This document shows positions 59,088 through 64,000 of a stretch of DNA of 64,000 bases, piece after piece. The notes beneath the pieces are model-generated. The model searched no databases. It saw nothing but the letters and a program-made list of their open reading frames with translations, and was not told the DNA's origin. Each line of letters starts with the position of its first letter. Position 1 is the first letter of the stretch. This DNA comes from Laetiporus sulphureus 93-53 (lineage: Eukaryota > Basidiomycota > Agaricomycetes > Polyporales > Laetiporaceae), in NCBI RefSeq assembly GCF_001632365.1, contig NW_024468538.1, positions 41,893-105,892 on the forward strand. The letters run 5' to 3'. Made by a program: the position numbers and the translations under genes.

Positions 59088-62000
59088 TGTCGAAGATGAA
59101 GAGGGTATGGATTCTTTTTACTGATAAAGCGAATGAATGTGGTGCTGAACGAGCGGAAGTGCCAGGCGACGAGCGACACTGGCAGAGGGGTGTAGATGAA
59201 GGTGGAGAAGGAGGAGGAGGAGCGGGCAGCTGCTTGGGAGCGTTGGGAAGGTTACGCGAGAGCGGTCGCTGGCAAGAGGTACGCGCGGGGAGCCCAAGGG
59301 TATATACGCGATCGTTCCGCGTGGGTGTCCGGCAGCTGGCGCCGGCTCGATCGCGCACGTGACGGGATCAGTTTCAACGTTGATTTCTGACTCCGACTCG
59401 ATGCACGTCGCTGCCAAGGGCGCATGTGTCCCGCCCCTGGCAACGGACCGCCGCCGGTGCTGAGCTTTGTCTTCTTCTGCTTTCGGCTTTCATGAAAAGC
59501 TACAATAGCATGGGAGAGTTTAAAACTGAATGCAGAGACGGACTGTTTTTGACCGAGAATGTCAGCGAGAGCCTGAAGGACAGCGGGGCCCCTGGACACA
59601 AACATGCAAGTCGTCTTTTGTTCGGATCTGGTGGCGGCCAATCACAGGGCGCGGCGCACAACTTCTCTAGGCGCTGGCGTTGAAAGAGTTCATCTTGACC
59701 TCCTCCTTCATCTTTTCCTTCGAAATATGCTATGGTTTGTACCGTCTTCCACTCTGGAAGGTATGAATATTGTCATACAAATCCGCATCCGTGTTCGTCC
59801 TTACAATACTGGGGTCCGGTTGTTCAGCTATTCGGCGACGCATCGCTGGATGTTTTCTTCATTGAGACTTGACCGACCCCGCGGACCTGGATGTGTCAAG
59901 CCGAGGTGCCAACTGATTCCTGTCATGCAACGCTTCCTGATTTACACATTGGTCATGATAAGGTTGTGACGGAGAGAGAAGCTCCCGAGAGATGGCTCGT
60001 TGGATTGTTGTGAACTCGTTCACGGAGGTTACTGTCATTTGCAAACCATTCTCTCGCAGAGCATAGCATTTCCTTCAGTTTCTTGGTCACTCTGGCTATC
60101 ATTGTTTCTCAGGTTGCCAGCTGCTCATAACTGAATTTGGCGTCTATATGCGCTGCCTATGTGCTCAGGCACACTTCGTTTCCGGACTCGAGTCATCTCG
60201 TCTATTGCTGTCGTACATATTTCCCACACGGTGACAGTGAGCGGCGTAAAACCGTCGACCACGGAGATGATGACTACATCATTCTAGCTGTTGAAGCTTT
60301 CGGTCTCCGAATTGCCCGTGATGCAGCCCAATGGCGGACGAAATCCGGTACCGTCGTCCAGTAGCTTTCATTGTGGACAAAGGAGTTGGCTTTTATACTG
60401 ACCTACGTGATCGGAAGTCCGGCGTAGATGGGCAAGTCATTCCAGGCCGCTGTCACAATCCAAGACCCAATGTCGCCGGTCTCGACGCATCAAAGGTCCA
60501 CTCCATGCGCGTCCTTTCAGGTACATGAAGGCTGATCGCGCAAAGTCGAACCTTTGTGCTGTAGGACTTCTACAACTTGACCGTGCCACTTGGCTGGCCC
60601 TCAATGACGAGTGGAAAGTCTTGACGCATCAACGGTCTAGTCCATCCGTCCTCTTCTAGAAGCACAACATCGCAGCTGTGCAGTTGAACTCTTGTGCTGT
60701 AGGGTGTCTCCAGCTTGTCTATGACAAGTTGGATACCCCTAAAGGACAAGAGGAAAGTCTGCACGTCATTCTGTGTACTATCCTCAGTGAATGTGTCGCA
60801 TGTCACAATTTTCTGGACGTACCTTCATGAGGTCTGGTAGGGTCCTCGATGGAGGGTCTTAGGAGGAGATTTTGAGTCATTCGTAATTCGTGAGTGTCCT
60901 AGATTCTCTGCTGCTGTGTGCTTTGATCTGCTGTACATACGAGGCATCGTTTCCGGAAACGACCGCTCGAACATGCAGCGACGTACTAGGCATATTCGTG
61001 CTTACATTGTCCCAATGTGTGGCTGTGCATGCACCACCGAGCGCATACCGTGAGTTTTTCGTCATTCCAGCATGCGTTTCTCACTTCATCGCTTCCATGC
61101 CCATTCTATGTGCATCTCTCGCGGTCGATACTTCCTTCGATAAAGTGTACCCATATGCTCGATGAAGGGCGCATATATCCACTTCTTCAGTTGATTCTCC
61201 CATGTGTCTGCAGCCAATAACACGTGACTATATGCGTGTATGTTCGCTTTCACCGGCCCTGATGTCTGTTCTGTCTAGTTTACGGTGCGCACAGGCGACG
61301 CGCAACCCTGCAGCGGCTCTTGATGAGCTGCTGTCCAGCTACGGCGGCTCGGAATAGGAACGGGATCGTGGCCGCCGGAAAAGACAGGATCGACTTTGGG
61401 ATCGTGGATGTGGCGTGCGCTTTCTCGACAGAGCGCGTGATGGACCTTGTCGTGTCAAATGGGAAGCAGGATAGTCTCGTCCCTCTTGCGCGCGTCACTT
61501 TGTCGTCGCCGCATCGCGGAGACGTTCAGGGTACCAGGTAAGAGACCAGCCTCAAAAGCCCCATGAAATCACCTCACTAGACATTTTCAGCGCCTCAGCC
61601 TTCCAGTGCGCCTCGATGCATCAACGTAGGCCAACCGCTCACGATCGTAGTCATTTCCCATTCCTTCTACGCTGACCGTTCCGAGAACTCACTGGAATTC
61701 GAGTTCCGTGACATCCGCCGTCATCAGCGATTCGCATTTTCCGTTGGCTAATCGCCGTGGTAGTGGCGACCGCCACAACGACCTCTTTCGACCACAACAT
61801 TCTCCTACACGACATTGTCCGACTAATAGTGTCCTTCCTGACTTCATGTCCCACGAGCCTGGACCCAAAGTGATTAGCATAGCTCGTCCGCCCACTTGGA
61901 GCAAAGTCAAGTGTGAGATGCAACTGCCGGGACACAAGCACCCGTCCGATCTGGAGCGACCGCTGGATATCGCGAACCAGTGGAATCATATTGGAGAGAT

Positions 62001-64000
62001 TGGGGCAGCTTTCATACCAGAGGTGCTTGCGGAAGCGACATACGGCAGCTCTTTGCATCGTCCCTTCATCATAACGAGTGGCAGGAAAGGTAGGCAGTAG
62101 CGATACCTTCAGGTCCTGATTGAAGGTTGTATAGCTCACGTATCTGTGCAGTGTTGATCTGGCGTGCTTCAATATGTATGACGTGCTTTTGACTCCGGAG
62201 AGCCTCCAAAGTGTGAACGAAGTTTCCCTGCGCCGACTCTGCACGCTCACTATCCAAGTATTTCTTCCTAAAATCGTCCATTCCGGCCTTGCGGAGCGGA
62301 AGCCCTCTGTCCTAGTGCACGACCGGTTTCTGATACGCAGGACTGGAGCACAGGATGACAAATGGTATGCGGAAGTCGTCCATAGGGTGTGTGTCGCACA
62401 AGTCTTGTTGTACTTCGGCGGGAAGTTCAGTTTATATTGACATCCCAGCAAAGGTGGATGTCCACTGCACCGCATATCATTGCCGCAGAGATAGTATCAT
62501 GCGATCGGCGCTCCGACTGTTCTCTGGCGAGATAGATGCAAGGCTGTGAGAGCAATGCTGATCGAAAGGACATCAAAACAAGCTTGGTGGATCGGACGCT
62601 GGCAGATGATGAGGAGCAGTTGGAAGACCATCGCTGCGATCGTGAAAATGCCACTAGGTAGCGTTCCGTTCATGGTACGCGGACCATGAGTACTTGACAG
62701 CAGCCGATGCTATCTGATCTACACTCTTGATTGGGCCCTATGCAGCCTTTAACAGGCTCGAACTTGAAAGAATTCTCCATCATCAATGTCAAGGACGTCT
62801 TCGCCATTGCAGAACTCATCGTGCTCAAGTGCTTCCCCGTCGTCGTGTTCACCGCAGTGTGGGTTGAAAGAGACGCGGATGATGGTCCTGGTCATGACTA
62901 TTGGACGGCGACAACATCAATCACGTCCTGGGGCGGAGACATTCCACAGGTTGGACCTGTTATTCGGTCGGGTATCGCGCGCGACATGGGTTTCGGTTTG
63001 AGCTACCGGCAGATAGTACTGATGGACTCGATGGTCATATACGATCTGAATTATTTGCGAGTCATCACATACGTTGTCAGCTTTCCAACTTTTCTTGATA
63101 TTTATGCTTGATACTGCTTAGTTTCTTGACACTAAGCATATATAGTGTCAAGAAATTCCTGAAGCACTAGCGGTCGCATTTGGCCATCATAGCGAACACT
63201 TCCATTTTACCGAGCTCCAGTCCCATCGTGACGCGGCCCCGAGCACGTGATCGCGTTTCTCGCGGACAGCGCTGCCCGGACTCCGGTCCGTCACTTTCCG
63301 TCGCTTTTCTTACGCCTCGCCTTCGTGGCTTGTGTCTGGCTTGGACCCGCAATTCTGTCTACGCAAATCAAACCAATTGGAAGAGATGAATCCTAGGCTG
63401 TCCGCACGGCTCTGGGAAGAGCATGATGTTCTCCGCTCGCCGTTCGGCCTGGATATGGGCCACATTGCTACAATCATGGCCATGATGTCCATCATACACG
63501 CAGAATGCTCTCCCCTAGGCTCATAAATCAGCCTTCGTACAGGAAGACACACTCGTTCCTTATACTCAGGCTGAGATCGTAACTCGAGGTCCAAAGGGAA
63601 GACCCCCCGTGGGGAACGCGGAGTTTCAACGTGCCGACGGCAATTCGACGCTCGAAGCTTTGGCGCTGGTCGGACACACCATGTGATCGCGTTGTACAGA
63701 ACACGTCTGTAAAGGCACTGGGGGCATGAGCCCATGATTCTGCTGGGAACATTTTGGACACATCACAATAACAGTCACAATGTAACTCTAATGTTACTGA
63801 TGTAAACATCATGGAATGATTTGAATTATTTCGAGTGAGCACATTGTGGAATAATAGTGATATTATTCAGAAAGACACCAGGATGAGACAACAATTTTGC
63901 TCTGGTGTCACAAAGCACCAAAGCACTTAACCCAATTAAGGGCAAGTCTGCTTTTGTGACCTGCACAAATGATCCCACATAAAAAGCCTGCCACAAGGGC
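59088..64000. other. 4.9 kb without a supportable gene
   Basis: The first part upstream of 59087 holds the wall-protein promoter, with a TATATA on the minus strand at about 59301. Further right there are many medium open frames on both strands (longest 274 codons, minus, 61651-62475), but none shows a domain I know or a splice-supported extension. A diverged internal duplication may exist around 60.45-60.75 kb (CTGTAGG...CTACAACTTGACC versus CTGTAGGGTGTCTCCAGCTTG). Ancient decayed sequence is the simplest reading. Confidence 0.45.
63122..63155. repeat. Perfect inverted repeat, 13-bp arms, 8-nt loop
   Basis: TTTCTTGACACTA is followed by eight bases and then its exact reverse complement, ending in GTCAAGAAA. 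It could fold into a strong hairpin or be the remnant of a small transposon end. No gene adjoins it. Confidence 0.85.

Noticed and set aside
61651..62475. 274-codon minus-strand open frame
   Set aside because: No recognisable domain, basic composition typical of chance frames, and competing open frames on the other strand. Listed as an empty region.

Overview
The window is nuclear DNA from a filamentous basidiomycete, most likely an agaricomycete close to the wood-decay and polypore lineages. The evidence is genes cut by many 45-70 nt introns with GT-AG borders, several exons of only 5-17 nt, roughly 50% GC, and a HAD-type terpene cyclase family known from such fungi. There is no sign of bacterial or organellar sequence. 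I assembled spliced models by hand. Each listed multi-exon model has a coding length divisible by three, and most junctions were chosen because they restore a known family motif.

Left part (1-29.1 kb), mostly housekeeping: a CtIP/Ctp1/Sae2 DNA-repair protein (+); GPI1, a GPI-anchor synthesis subunit (-); a secreted GH27 alpha-galactosidase in 20 exons (-); the tiny genes OST4 (-) and QCR8 (+) head to head; a glutathione S-transferase (-); an NmrA-like protein (+); ORC3 (+); an aromatic amino acid decarboxylase (-); UPF3 (+); SYF2 (-). A decayed ABC-C transporter follows, then about 3 kb without a supportable gene.

Middle part (29.1-55.9 kb), an apparent terpenoid biosynthetic gene cluster: a C2H2 zinc-finger protein (+), two cytochrome P450s (-,-), a HAD-like class II sesquiterpene cyclase with DDxxE and DxDTT motifs (-), a GMC oxidoreductase (+), two tandem berberine-bridge-type FAD oxidases (-,-), a dead and a live short-chain dehydrogenase (-,-), and an MFS transporter (+). 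The FAD oxidase, its spacer and the dehydrogenase form a unit that was duplicated. In one copy the dehydrogenase decayed; in the other the spacer grew into about four degenerate repeats of 0.55-0.67 kb. The inferred logic is that the cyclase makes a drimane-type skeleton, the P450s, GMC, FAD and SDR enzymes oxidise it, and the MFS pump exports it. The product is not determined by the sequence.

Right part (55.9-64 kb): a Ser/Thr-rich GPI-anchored wall protein (-) and long stretches in which I see no supportable gene. No tRNA, rRNA, CRISPR array or intact transposon was recognised.
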